Shown in pieces: positions 8,328 to 17,715 of a stretch of 64,000 nucleotides of DNA. The notes under the pieces were generated by a model. That model ran no database searches. It had not been told where the DNA came from and saw only the letters and a program-made list of their open reading frames with translations. Each line of letters opens with the position of its first letter. The first letter of the stretch is position 1. The stretch spans positions 37,788-101,787 of the forward strand of contig JAABQQ010000111.1 of NCBI GenBank assembly GCA_011391405.1. The letters are read 5' to 3'. This stretch comes from Gammaproteobacteria bacterium (lineage in GTDB: Bacteria > Pseudomonadota > Gammaproteobacteria > Steroidobacterales > Steroidobacteraceae). The position numbers and the translations under genes were made by a program.

Positions 8328-9833
8328 TCAATCCCGGTCTTCGTGGTCGTCGACGCGCAGGGTAGCCAACCCTGCGAGGACCAGCAGCAACCCGCCGAGC
8401 GCCAGCGCATTGATGCTGTGGCCGCCGAACAGCGCGCGCACCAGGATGCCGAGCACGCTGGCCGCGAGAATCTGCGGGATCACGATGAAGAAATTAAAGA
8501 TTCCCATGTAGATTCCCATCTTTTTCATCGGCACCGCCTGCGACAGCATCGCGTACGGCAGCGACAGAATTGAAGCCCAGGCGATGCCGACGCCGATCAT
8601 CGACACCAGCAGCAGCCGCGGGTCCTCGATGAAGCGGACCGAAACGAAGCCGAGCGCACCGAACCACAGGCAGACCAGGTGCGCCTTGCGACGGCCGAGC
8701 ATTTCGGCGAGCTTCGGGATGAACAGCGCGGCGAGCGCGGCAAAGCCGTTGTACGCGGCGAAAAGGATGCCGACCCAGTTCGCTCCCTCGTTGTAGGCCG
8801 CAGAGGCCGCATCGGTCGTGCCGTAATGGTGCTCGGTGACCGCTGCGGTCGTGTAGATCCACATGGCGAACAGCGCAAACCAGGACAGGAACTGCACGAC
8901 TGCCAGCTGCCGCATCACTTTCGGCATCAGATACAGGTCGTTGATCACGTTGTGCAGCATGCCCCCGGTGTTACCGCGTTGCTGCCGTGACGCGACGATG
9001 ATCTGCAGCAAACCGAATGCGACGAGTCCGCAGCCGAGCACGTAGAGCTGCTTGTCCCACCCGAACAGCGCAACGGCTGCCGCGAAGGCCGCGCCCACGA
9101 CGATCCACGCCGCTGCGGATTTTCGATACCACCCAGGCGTGTGCGCGAGCCGTTCGGCACCGCCCGCCTGGTCATCGACTCGCTCCTCGAATTCCGCAAG
9201 TTCCGCCGGTGAGTATTCGCGCGTGCTGAAGATGGTCCAGAGCACAGCACCGAGGAACGCAGCAGCGCCAAGATAGAACGCGAGCTTCACGGACTGCGGC
9301 AGCTGGCCCGGCTCGGCCACGTTGACGACGTCGAAGACATTCGTGAGGATCCATGGCAGCGCGGAGGCGACCACTGCACCGACGCCGATGAACCAGCTCT
9401 GCATCGAGTAGCCGCGGCAACGCTGCCGGTCGGGCAGCATGTCGCCGACCAGCGCACGGAACGGTTCCATCGACACGTTGATCGACGCGTCGAGAATCCA
9501 CAGCATGCCGGCTGCCATCCACAGGTATGGGCTGTTCGGCATGACCACGAGCGCCGCCGTGGCGAGCAGCGCGCCGATCAGGAAATACGGACGGCGGCGA
9601 CCGAGACGGCCCCAGGTGCGGTCGCTCAGGTAGCCGATGATCGGCTGCACGACCAGCCCGGTGACTGGCGCTGCCAGCCAGAGAATCGGCAAGTCGTCGA
9701 TCGATGCACCGAGGGACTGGAAGATGCGGCTGACGTTCGCGTTCTGCAGCGCGAAGCCGAACTGGATGCCGAGGAACCCGAAGCACATGTTCCAGATCTG
9801 CCAAAAACCCAGTGTCGGCTTTTGCTTGCGCAC
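8328..9833 (-). CDS. MFS sugar symporter, SLC45/sucrose-transporter-like
   Basis: A 501-residue, 12-helix major facilitator. The cytoplasmic loop between helices 2 and 3 reads LSDRTWGRLGRRRPYF, the RxGRRRP motif of the sucrose/maltose:H+ symporter (GPH/SLC45) group found in Caulobacter and Xanthomonas maltose loci. It probably imports maltose, sucrose or small oligosaccharides across the inner membrane. The chosen start is the GTG at 9833, which overlaps the TAG stop of the permease gene (TAGTG) and has GGA six bases before it. That makes it the last gene of the GH97-ABC-MFS operon and translationally coupled. Confidence 0.82.
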   Translation of the reverse strand: MRKQKPTLGFWQIWNMCFGFLGIQFGFALQNANVSRIFQSLGASIDDLPILWLAAPVTGLVVQPIIGYLSDRTWGRLGRRRPYFLIGALLATAALVVMPNSPYLWMAAGMLWILDASINVSMEPFRALVGDMLPDRQRCRGYSMQSWFIGVGAVVASALPWILTNVFDVVNVAEPGQLPQSVKLAFYLGAAAFLGAVLWTIFSTREYSPAELAEFEERVDDQAGGAERLAHTPGWYRKSAAAWIVVGAAFAAAVALFGWDKQLYVLGCGLVAFGLLQIIVASRQQRGNTGGMLHNVINDLYLMPKVMRQLAVVQFLSWFALFAMWIYTTAAVTEHHYGTTDAASAAYNEGANWVGILFAAYNGFAALAALFIPKLAEMLGRRKAHLVCLWFGALGFVSVRFIEDPRLLLVSMIGVGIAWASILSLPYAMLSQAVPMKKMGIYMGIFNFFIVIPQILAASVLGILVRALFGGHSINALALGGLLLVLAGLATLRVDDHEDRD

Positions 9834-10960
9834 TATCGGTCCTTTCCAAGTCGAAGGTCGAGCCACACGGCGAGCGCGAGCACGCTGCCGCGCGCAATGT
9901 ACTTGGCCTCCGGTGAGACTGCCATCAAGGTCATGCCGTTCAGCAGGCTGGCCATGATCAGCGCGCCGAACAATACGCCGAGCACGGTGCCGCGCCCGCC
10001 CCGCAGGCTCGTGCCGCCGATCACGCAGGCCGCGACCGCATCGAGTTCCATCAGGGAGCCGACGGTCGACGTCGACGCGCCCGAGTACGCGGTCTGCATG
10101 AATCCGGTCAGCGCCACGATGCCGCCCATGAGTGCGTAGGCACCGATGATGGTGTTGCGCACCGGCACGCCGGATACCACCGCGGCTTCCGCGTTGCCGC
10201 CAATCGCGTAGAGATAGCGACCGAACGGCGTGTTCGTCACCAGCTGGTGGACCAGCACCGCGACGAGACCGAGGATGACCAGCGCGATCGGTACACCGCG
10301 ATAGCCGTTGGAGACGATGACGACCAGAAAGACGAGCTGCGCAAGAACGAACAGCTTCAGGAACGTGAGTTCGCCGTCGTCAACCGGGAACCCGTAGGAC
10401 TGCCGGCGCTGCCGTGCAGCTAGCCCCGATGCGACGATTGCCGTCACCGCCAGTCCGGCAAGTGCGTAACCAGCGGCCTCCGGCAGGTAATACGTCGTAA
10501 GCAACGAGTACACGTTCTGGCTGCCACCCACGACGACAGGCACGGTCTGGCTTTCGATCACGAGCCAGTGCAAGCCACGGAAGACCAGCAGGCCGCCCAG
10601 CGTCATGATGAAGGCCGGGATCCGCTCGATCGCGATCAGCGCACCCATCGCCGACCAGACCAGCACTGCGCCAAGCGTTGCAATCAACAGCGCGACGGGA
10701 GCCGGCACGTCGTGCCAGAACACCAGGACGGCGGCGACGGCGCCGGCGAGTCCCACGCCGCTGCCCGCCGACAGGTCGATCTGGCCGGGCAGCAGCACCA
10801 CGAGCATGCCGAGGGCCAGCACCGCGGTGACGGCGAGTTCGACCGAGAGCAGCGACAGGTTGCGCGCGGAGAGGAACACCGGCTCCTGCCACGCGAAGAA
10901 CGCCCAGATGGCAACCAGTGCCACCAGCATCGACAGTTCGCGGGTAGCGAAGCGATTCAA
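9833..10960 (-). CDS. CUT2-type sugar ABC transporter permease (XylH/RbsC-like)
   Basis: About 375 residues with roughly ten transmembrane helices. The sequence LPGQIDLSAGSGVGLAGAVA is the hallmark helix of the ribose/xylose (CUT2) permeases. AVVSGVPVRNTIIGAYALMG and CVIGGTSLRGGRGTVLG are other conserved stretches. The most likely start is a TTG at 10960 that overlaps the ATPase stop (TTGA), since the frame upstream is ATPase coding sequence; an ATG at 10931 is an alternative that would clip the first helix. It works with the ATPase and binding protein encoded immediately upstream. By family the solute is a monosaccharide, plausibly glucose released by the GH97 enzyme of the same operon. Confidence 0.83.
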   Translation of the reverse strand: MNRFATRELSMLVALVAIWAFFAWQEPVFLSARNLSLLSVELAVTAVLALGMLVVLLPGQIDLSAGSGVGLAGAVAAVLVFWHDVPAPVALLIATLGAVLVWSAMGALIAIERIPAFIMTLGGLLVFRGLHWLVIESQTVPVVVGGSQNVYSLLTTYYLPEAAGYALAGLAVTAIVASGLAARQRRQSYGFPVDDGELTFLKLFVLAQLVFLVVIVSNGYRGVPIALVILGLVAVLVHQLVTNTPFGRYLYAIGGNAEAAVVSGVPVRNTIIGAYALMGGIVALTGFMQTAYSGASTSTVGSLMELDAVAACVIGGTSLRGGRGTVLGVLFGALIMASLLNGMTLMAVSPEAKYIARGSVLALAVWLDLRLGKDR

Positions 10961-12486
10961 GCAGCGCGCTCCAGGCGGCCCATCGCTGCGGCCAGCAATC
11001 GCTCCTGGGTCGCTTCCGACCGTTCGAACGTGCCGCCGATGCGGCCGTCGCACAGCATCACGATGCGGTCGCTCATGCCCATCAGCTCGCCGAGCTCGCT
11101 CGAGACGAGCACGATCGCCTGTCCAGCCGCCGTGAGCCGGTTGACGAGCTCATACACCTCGAGTTTCGCGCCGACGTCGATGCCGCGCGTCGGCTCGTCG
11201 AGCAGCAGGACCCGGGGTTGTGTCAGCAGCATCCTGCCGAGCACGACTTTCTGCTGGTTGCCGCCCGAAAGCGTGCCGACCGGCTGCTCGAGGTTCTGCG
11301 CCTTGATGCGCAGTTCCTCGACGATGGATTTCGCGTGCCCTGCTTCCCGGTTGCGATCGACCATGAGACCGCGGCGCAGACTGCGTAGCGACGACAATGA
11401 AACGTTGAAGGTGACGCCCTGCGGCGACACGAGCCCAAAGCGCTTGCGGTCCTCGGTGACGAGAGCGAGACCTTGCGCGAGTGCCTCGCGCGGATTCCGC
11501 GCAACAAATGGCCGGCCGTCGAGTTCGACCGTTCCCGTGATCCTCGTGCCCCAGAGTCCCATCAGGTGCAGCAGCAGCTCGGTGCGTCCCGCACCCATCA
11601 GGCCGCCGATCCCGAGCACTTCACCTGCTCGGGCTTCGAATTCGATGCCGCCGAGCGAAAGTGCGCCGTCCGCGGGCGCTTTCACGTCGACACCGTGCAA
11701 CGCAAGCAACGTGCGGCCAGGCGTGGACTGCCGGCGCGGGTAGTGGTCCTCGATACGACGACCGACCATCCTGCGGATGATCTCGCCGGCGTCGGTCTCT
11801 GCCACAGGCAACGTGCCCTGCGCACAGCCATCGCGCAGCACCGTGATACGGTCGGCGATCGCGAACACCTCGTCGAGCTTGTGCGAGATGAACACGCAGG
11901 CGACGTCGCGTCTACGCAGGCGACGCACCAGGTCGATCAGTGTGTCGATCTCGTGGCGCGCCAGTGCGGCGGTGGGCTCGTCCAGGACCAGCACCTTCGG
12001 CTTGCGTCCAACCGCGCGCGCGATCTCGACGAGCTGCTGCTGGCCGACACCGAGGTCGCCGACCCGGACCGCCGGGTCGAGCTGGATGCCACAGTCGGCG
12101 AGTGTTGCAGCGGACTGCGCGTAGACGCGATCCCAGTCGATGCGCCCGAACCGCTGCGGAAATGCGCCGAGGAACAGGTTCTCACCCACCGTCATGTCCG
12201 GGAACAGCGCCAGTTCCTGGTGAATGATGGCGATGCCGGCACCCTCCGCGTCGCGTGTCGAGCGGAACTCAACCGGGGTATTGCCGACGAAGATGTCGCC
12301 TTCGTAGCTCCCGTGCGGATGCACGCCGGCGAGCAGCCTGATCAGCGTCGATTTGCCCGCCCCGTTCTCGCCGCAGAGCGCGTGCACCTCGCCCGCTCGC
12401 AGGTCGAAGCTCACGCCGCCGAGCGCCGTCACAGCGCCGAAGCGCTTCACGACCGCGCGTGCTTCGAGGACGATGCGTTCGCTCAT
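10957..12486 (-). CDS. CUT2 sugar ABC transporter ATPase with two ABC domains (XylG/RbsA-like)
   Basis: A 509-residue ATPase with tandem ABC domains. The first has a canonical Walker A (CGENGAGKSTLIRLL, about residue 40), a signature near LGVGQQQLVEIARAV and Walker B VLVLDEPTAAL. The second has a degenerate Walker A (IGGLMGAGRTELLLHLMG) with signature LSGGNQQKVVLGRML and Walker B VLLLDEPTRGIDVGAK. This asymmetry is usual for RbsA/XylG/MglA. It powers the adjacent permease. The start ATG overlaps the TGA of the binding-protein gene (ATGA), so expression is coupled. Confidence 0.9.
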   Translation of the reverse strand: MSERIVLEARAVVKRFGAVTALGGVSFDLRAGEVHALCGENGAGKSTLIRLLAGVHPHGSYEGDIFVGNTPVEFRSTRDAEGAGIAIIHQELALFPDMTVGENLFLGAFPQRFGRIDWDRVYAQSAATLADCGIQLDPAVRVGDLGVGQQQLVEIARAVGRKPKVLVLDEPTAALARHEIDTLIDLVRRLRRRDVACVFISHKLDEVFAIADRITVLRDGCAQGTLPVAETDAGEIIRRMVGRRIEDHYPRRQSTPGRTLLALHGVDVKAPADGALSLGGIEFEARAGEVLGIGGLMGAGRTELLLHLMGLWGTRITGTVELDGRPFVARNPREALAQGLALVTEDRKRFGLVSPQGVTFNVSLSSLRSLRRGLMVDRNREAGHAKSIVEELRIKAQNLEQPVGTLSGGNQQKVVLGRMLLTQPRVLLLDEPTRGIDVGAKLEVYELVNRLTAAGQAIVLVSSELGELMGMSDRIVMLCDGRIGGTFERSEATQERLLAAAMGRLERAA

Positions 12487-13607
12487 GGGCGCGGGGGACG
12501 CCGCGCTTCGGGGATGCCGCGATATACGTCGTCGTAGGTCGCCATCCCGTCGCGCACGACGGTGTCGAGCAGGTTGTCACGCGTCACGGTAACGACGTCG
12601 TAGAGGGCGGCCGGCACCGGGCCGTGACCGTTTTCGACCGTGCTGCGCGCCACGACGAGACGCTTCGATGCCACCTGCACGGCGAGCTCGGCCGCGCCGC
12701 GCGTCAGCGTCTTCAGCGGCTTGTAGATCGTCATCGCCTGCGTACCTGCGGCGATACGCTGCAGTGCCACCGTGTCGGCGTCCTGTCCGGTCACCAGCAC
12801 CTTGCCCGCGAGGCCTTCCTCGCTCAGTGCCTGGATCGCACCGCCAGCAGTGCCGTCGTTGCTGGCGAGCACAGCGTCGATACCCGGTCCCGAAGCAGTG
12901 ATCGCCGCATTGACGATGCGCTTGGCGTTCTCAGGTTTCCAGTCTTCGGCCCAGTCCTCGTGCACGACCACGATGTCGCCGCGGGCGATGTAGGGCTCGA
13001 GCACACGGTCCTGCCCGCGCTTGAACTGGGAGGCGTTGTTGTCGGTCTTGGCGCCGTAGATGCGCACGATCCGGCCTTTGCCGGGAGTGGGCAGGTGGTC
13101 GACGAGGAATTTCGCCTGCAGCTCGCCCACGCGCTCGTTGTCGAAGCTCACGTACAGGTCGAGGTCGCTGTCGCGGATGATCCGGTCGTACGCGATCACG
13201 GGGATGCCGGCCTCGTGCGCCATCGTGACGGCCTTCGCCATCGCCGTGCCATCGTGGGGAATGACGACCAGCACGTCGACCTTCCTGGTAATCAACTTCT
13301 CGACGTCGCTGACCTGCACGGTATCGTCGCTGTTGGCGGCAAGCACCAGCACCCTGGCGCCGAGCTCGCCCGCACGCCGCACGAACATGTCCCGGTCGGC
13401 CTGCCAGCGGGCTTCCTTGAGCGTGTCCATCGACAGCCCGATAACGATGCCGTCGTCTCGCGACTTGCCGGTGGCACTGCCGCCGCGAGCGGCCAGCGCC
13501 AGGCCGATCAGCACGCTCGCGACCAGCGAGACGAGCACCAGCAGGATGCGGGCTTTCACGGGTTCAGGGCCAAAAACGGTGTTGGTTTCATCGGCGGCTC
13601 CGCTCAT
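12483..13607 (-). CDS. Sugar ABC transporter substrate-binding protein (XylF-like)
   Basis: A 374-residue periplasmic binding protein of the xylose/ribose cluster. The mature domain starts near DGIVIGLSMDTLKEARWQAD and includes PVIAYDRIIRDSDLDLYVSF and the hinge-side VLASNDGTAGGAIQAL. The N-terminus has a 17-residue lead before one hydrophobic helix (ILLVLVSLVASVLIGLALAA) and no lipobox, so it may be a signal anchor or an unusual cleavable signal. It overlaps both neighbours by ATGA: GH97 upstream and the ATPase downstream. Known family members bind pentoses or glucose. Its place behind an alpha-glucosidase suggests a hexose ligand, which is inference. Confidence 0.87.
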   Translation of the reverse strand: MSGAADETNTVFGPEPVKARILLVLVSLVASVLIGLALAARGGSATGKSRDDGIVIGLSMDTLKEARWQADRDMFVRRAGELGARVLVLAANSDDTVQVSDVEKLITRKVDVLVVIPHDGTAMAKAVTMAHEAGIPVIAYDRIIRDSDLDLYVSFDNERVGELQAKFLVDHLPTPGKGRIVRIYGAKTDNNASQFKRGQDRVLEPYIARGDIVVVHEDWAEDWKPENAKRIVNAAITASGPGIDAVLASNDGTAGGAIQALSEEGLAGKVLVTGQDADTVALQRIAAGTQAMTIYKPLKTLTRGAAELAVQVASKRLVVARSTVENGHGPVPAALYDVVTVTRDNLLDTVVRDGMATYDDVYRGIPEARRPPRP

Positions 13608-15652
13608 CTTGCCTGCTTGAATCGAATCGCGGCTCCGCCGCTGGACGCCAGCCCGAGTTCCAGCGTATCGGCCGCGGTGACGTTGCGCTTCTCGACCACG
13701 AGCTCGTGCGGCCGCGTCTTCCAGTCGGCCTGCGGCCCATCGCGATAGATCTCGGCGACGTAGCGCGCCTTCGGGTCGAGGAAGTCGAGCGGCAAGCGCA
13801 GCGAGCGGGCGTTCTCGTCGGTCAATGCGCCGAGGAACCAGTCCGGGCTGCCGCGCTGCTTGCGCGCGATCGCGACGTAGTCGCCGACCTCGCCGGCAAC
13901 CCCCACGCTTTCGTCCCAGTCGGTCGGCACGTCCTTGATGAACTGGAGCGCCTCCGGTTGCTGCGCGTAGTTTTCGGGCAGGTCGGCTGCCATCTGCACC
14001 GGGCTGTACAGCACGACGTAGAGCGACAGCTCCTTCGCCAGCGTGTGTGGCACGCGGTGTTTCGGGGAGAAGCCGTCGAGATCGACGATGCCCGGCGTGT
14101 AGTCCATGGGGCCTGCCAGCATGCGCGTGAACGGCAGGATCGCGACGTGCTCCGGCGGGTTCACCGGATCACCCCACGCGTTGTATTCCTGACCGCGGGC
14201 GCCTTCGCGTGAAATCCAGTTCGGGTAGGTCCGGCGCAGTCCAGTGTCCTTCACGGGTTCGTGCGCGTTGATGCTGATCTGGTGTTTCGCCGCCTCGCGC
14301 AGCACGCGCAGGTGGTGGCCGACCTGGAACTGCCCGTCGTGCCATTCGTGTATCTCGATGCCGTTTTCGTCGATACGACGCACGTCGCCCGCGTCCGCGA
14401 CGTAGCCGGTCTTCACTTGCCTGACGCCGACCGATTCGTACAGCGCGAACGCCGCGGGCATCTGCGGCTCGTAATTGCCCACGTCGCCCGAGGTCTCGTG
14501 ATGGCCGACGAGACGCACGCCTTTGCTGCGCGCGTAGTCGGTCACTGCCTTCAGGTCGAAGTCCGGATGCGGCTGCGTGAACTTGAACAGCTTGCCGTTG
14601 TAGAACCAGTCGCCGTCCCAGCCGACATTCCAGCCTTCGACCAGCACGCCCCTGAATCCGTTGGCCGCAGCGAAATCGATGTAGCGCCTGGTCTCAGCCG
14701 TCGTGGCCCCGTGCTTCGGCCCGGATTCCCACGTGGCCTGCCCGATGTGCATCGCCCACCAGATGCCGACGTACTTGCCGGGTTCGACCCACGAGACGTC
14801 GCCGAGCACGTTCGGCTCGTTGAGGTTCAGGATCAGGCTCGAGTCGAGCAGCTGCGCTGCGTTGGGCGCGATCTGCACGGTGCGCCACGGCGTCGTGAAA
14901 GGCGTGCGGGTCTTGACGCGGATGCCGTCGGACCACGGCGTGAGACTGGTGCGAAAGACGCCGGGCCGCCGGTGATCGAGCACGTAGGCCGCGTAGTCGA
15001 CGAGCGCCGCTTCGTGGAAACTCAGGTGCAGACCGCCCGGCAGGCGCACAGTCATCGGCGTGTGCGCCATGTGCACAGCGTCGAGCGGCGTCGTGTTGTA
15101 GAGGTATTCGTAGCGGTTCCAGCGACGGCCCGGAATCCACCACGCCGTGATCTCCTGCGTCGCGTCCGGGTCGAGTCGGAACTCGGTGAGTTCGTCGGTG
15201 ATGTTGACCGCGTCGTACGCTGGCTGCTGCGGCACTTCGTAGCGGAAGCCGAAGCCGTCGTCGAAGACCCGCACGCGCACGTTGAACTTGCGGCTGGCAC
15301 CGGCGGCGGATTCGAAATTCACCAGCAGTTCGCGATGGTGGTCGCGCACGAAACGGCGCTCGCCCCAGGGCTGCTCCCAGGTTGCATCGTGGGCCGACGA
15401 CGAGGTACCCGCGACACGGAAGCCGTCGTCGAAAGCCGGCTGCGACTGGAAGCGCATGCCGAGGAACCCCGCCGGCATGACCACCTTGTCGTTGCGGACG
15501 ACTGCGTAGCGAGGCGCGCCGTTCTTGTCGACGTCGACGGTGACGACCGTCTGCCCGTCGGGCGAGCGGATTTCCGCAGCCTGCGCGGCCACGGCAACCG
15601 ACGCGAGCAGCACGGCGAACGAGGCCCTGACGCGCAACGTGACCCGACTCAT
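13604..15652 (-). CDS. GH97 family alpha-glucosidase (SusB-like)
   Basis: A 682-residue exported glycoside hydrolase. Residues 1-25 are a Sec signal (SFAVLLASVAVAAQA then AE). A beta-supersandwich runs to about residue 270. A TIM barrel follows, with GVLVEGWNVGWDGDW, LVGHHETSGDVGNYE, ISINAHEPVKDTGLRRTYPN and SREGARGQEYN. The Glu residues in the HEP and REGARGQEY segments correspond to the catalytic/Ca-binding glutamates of SusB, so an inverting alpha-glucosidase is likely. The ATG at 15652 follows GGGGAG by five bases; the track's 22 extra codons lie before it. It is the first gene of the leftward operon, coupled by ATGA overlap to the binding protein. Confidence 0.92.
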   Translation of the reverse strand: MSRVTLRVRASFAVLLASVAVAAQAAEIRSPDGQTVVTVDVDKNGAPRYAVVRNDKVVMPAGFLGMRFQSQPAFDDGFRVAGTSSSAHDATWEQPWGERRFVRDHHRELLVNFESAAGASRKFNVRVRVFDDGFGFRYEVPQQPAYDAVNITDELTEFRLDPDATQEITAWWIPGRRWNRYEYLYNTTPLDAVHMAHTPMTVRLPGGLHLSFHEAALVDYAAYVLDHRRPGVFRTSLTPWSDGIRVKTRTPFTTPWRTVQIAPNAAQLLDSSLILNLNEPNVLGDVSWVEPGKYVGIWWAMHIGQATWESGPKHGATTAETRRYIDFAAANGFRGVLVEGWNVGWDGDWFYNGKLFKFTQPHPDFDLKAVTDYARSKGVRLVGHHETSGDVGNYEPQMPAAFALYESVGVRQVKTGYVADAGDVRRIDENGIEIHEWHDGQFQVGHHLRVLREAAKHQISINAHEPVKDTGLRRTYPNWISREGARGQEYNAWGDPVNPPEHVAILPFTRMLAGPMDYTPGIVDLDGFSPKHRVPHTLAKELSLYVVLYSPVQMAADLPENYAQQPEALQFIKDVPTDWDESVGVAGEVGDYVAIARKQRGSPDWFLGALTDENARSLRLPLDFLDPKARYVAEIYRDGPQADWKTRPHELVVEKRNVTAADTLELGLASSGGAAIRFKQAR

Positions 15653-15783
15653 GACGACTCCCCTGCCACACGAAGGGCAGGCAACGGCTCCGCCCGATGT
15701 GTCCGGCGGCCGGTCCATTGCTTCCCCCGAAGTGGGTGGGAGTCTAGCAATGAACCGGGGGCCCGCTCGCGGCCACCCTTCTA

Positions 15784-15797
15784 TGCAAACGTATGCA
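15784..15797. promoter_or_regulatory. Putative LacI-family operator between the GH97 and GH13 operons
   Basis: TGCAAACGTATGCA is a near-perfect palindrome with the central CG step typical of LacI-family operators (TGCA arms around AACGTA). It sits in the 206-base divergent intergenic region, 131 bases from the GH97 start and 61 from the GH13 start. An 11-base core identical to the site upstream of the TonB receptor (25906) argues for a shared regulator. Confidence 0.6.
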
Positions 15798-15858
15798 GCA
15801 CCTTGTAGCCCGGGCAGCTGGGGTGATTCACTGCGGGTCCATGCAGGAGGCTTCCCGG

Positions 15859-17706
15859 ATGATCAGGAAATGGCTGGCGGTGCTGTGGCTCGCGATCGCC
15901 TCGACCTCGGCCGCGGCGGCGGACCGCATCGAGCGTGTCGAGCCCGCGTCCTGGTGGGTAGGCATGAAGGACGACCGGCTGCAGTTGCTGGTGCACGGCG
16001 ACCGCGTGGCCGAACTGCAGCCGAAGCTTTCCTACCCCGGCGTCACCCTCGTCAGCGCCGAACGGGTCGAGAATCCGAATTACCTGTTCGTGAACCTGCG
16101 AATCGCGCCGGAGACCCGGCCGGGCACGTTCCGTATCGACTTCCGCAAGGGGCGCTCGAAGACGGCAAGCCGAACTTATGTGCTGAACGCCCGTGCCCCA
16201 GGATCGGCGGACCGCGCGAGCTTCGGACCGCAGGACACGATCTACCTGATCACGCCCGACCGCTTTGCCAATGGCGACCCGTCGAACGACTCGGTGCAGG
16301 GCATACCCGACGGCCTGAACCGGACCCTGCCGCTCGGCCGCCACGGCGGCGACCTGCAAGGCATCGCGAACCACCTCGATTACCTGGCGGGCATGGGATA
16401 CACCCAGCTCTGGCTGAACCCGGTACTGGCGAACAACCAGCCCGAGGTCACGTACCACGGCTATGCGATCACCGACTTCTACCAGGTGGAACCGCGTTTC
16501 GGCACCAACGAGAGTTTTCGCCAGCTCGTCGCCGACGCTCGCCAGCGTGGCGTCGGCATGATCATGGACATGGTCCTGAACCACTGCGGCTCGCAGCACT
16601 GGTGGATGCAGGACCTGCCGAGCCGCGACTGGTTCAACAACGACAGCCAGTTCGTCGCGACGACGCATGTGCGCGAGACCCTGCAGGACACCCACGCCGC
16701 AGCCGATGACCGCAGGATGTTCTCCGACGGCTGGTTCGTCGCAACGATGCCGGACATGAACCAGCGCAATCCGCACCTGGCGACGTACCTGATCCAGAAC
16801 AGCCTCTGGTGGGTCGAGTACGCCGGGCTCTCGGGCATCCGCGTCGACACGTACTCCTACTCCGACCGTGCGTTCCTGACGGAGTGGTCGCGGCGGGTGA
16901 CGCAGGAGTACCCGAACCTGAACATCGTCGGCGAGGAATGGAGTTCGAACCCGTCGACGGTCGCGTACTGGCAACGCGGCCGCAATCCGCCGGACGGCTA
17001 CGTGTCGTACCTGCCGAGCCTGTTCGACTTCGCGCTGCAGGAAGCGGTGGCGATGGGACTCAAGGAAGCGGAAGGCTGGGGCACCGGACTGCGTCGCATC
17101 TACAAGGTGCTCGCGCAGGACAGCGTCTTTCCCGATCCGTACAACCTCGTGGTCTTCCACGACAACCACGACATGAGTCGCATGTTCACCGCGCTGGGCG
17201 AACGCCAGGACCTGAACCGCATGGCGCTTGCTTTCCTGCTGACGACGCGCGGCATTCCGCAGATTCTCTATGGCACCGAAGTGCTGATGAGCAACAAGGG
17301 CACCGAGGACCACGGCATCATCCGCAGCGATTTCCCGGGCGGCTGGGCGAGTGACGCGAAGAATGCCTTCACTGGTCAGGGGCTCAGCGACGACGAGCGC
17401 GCCATGCAGGACCACACCCGCAAACTGCTGCAGTGGCGTCGTACCGCACCGGCGCTGCACGACGGCAAGCTCACGCACTACGTGCCCATGGACGGCGTCT
17501 ACGTCTACTTCCGACACGACGCGGCACAGAAGATCATGGTCGTCCTCAACAACGGCGACGCCGCGCGGACTCTCGACACCCGGCGTTTCCACGAGATGAT
17601 CGGCACGGCGACCACGGGCACGGACGTGCTGTCGCAGCAGGCACATGATCTGGCCCGCGGCGTGGCCGTGGCTGCGCGCAGCGCGACGATCCTCGAGCTT
17701 CACTGA
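15859..17706 (+). CDS. Exported GH13 cyclomaltodextrinase/neopullulanase-like alpha-amylase (SusA-like)
   Basis: A 615-residue secreted GH13 enzyme. A signal peptide ends near TSAAAADR. An N-terminal beta-domain (WWVGMKDDRLQLLVHG) is typical of cyclomaltodextrinase/neopullulanase members. The (beta/alpha)8 barrel carries the catalytic triad: Asp330 in GIRVDTYSYSD, Glu359 in NIVGEEWSS and Asp438 in FHDNHDMSR. It probably cleaves cyclodextrins, pullulan or maltodextrins in the periplasm and hands products to GH97 and the importers. The ATG at 15859 is eight bases after AGGAGG. It heads the rightward operon with the esterase gene (9-base gap) and second symporter, divergent from GH97. Confidence 0.92.
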   Translation: MIRKWLAVLWLAIASTSAAAADRIERVEPASWWVGMKDDRLQLLVHGDRVAELQPKLSYPGVTLVSAERVENPNYLFVNLRIAPETRPGTFRIDFRKGRSKTASRTYVLNARAPGSADRASFGPQDTIYLITPDRFANGDPSNDSVQGIPDGLNRTLPLGRHGGDLQGIANHLDYLAGMGYTQLWLNPVLANNQPEVTYHGYAITDFYQVEPRFGTNESFRQLVADARQRGVGMIMDMVLNHCGSQHWWMQDLPSRDWFNNDSQFVATTHVRETLQDTHAAADDRRMFSDGWFVATMPDMNQRNPHLATYLIQNSLWWVEYAGLSGIRVDTYSYSDRAFLTEWSRRVTQEYPNLNIVGEEWSSNPSTVAYWQRGRNPPDGYVSYLPSLFDFALQEAVAMGLKEAEGWGTGLRRIYKVLAQDSVFPDPYNLVVFHDNHDMSRMFTALGERQDLNRMALAFLLTTRGIPQILYGTEVLMSNKGTEDHGIIRSDFPGGWASDAKNAFTGQGLSDDERAMQDHTRKLLQWRRTAPALHDGKLTHYVPMDGVYVYFRHDAAQKIMVVLNNGDAARTLDTRRFHEMIGTATTGTDVLSQQAHDLARGVAVAARSATILELH

Positions 17707-17715
17707 GGCGACGCC

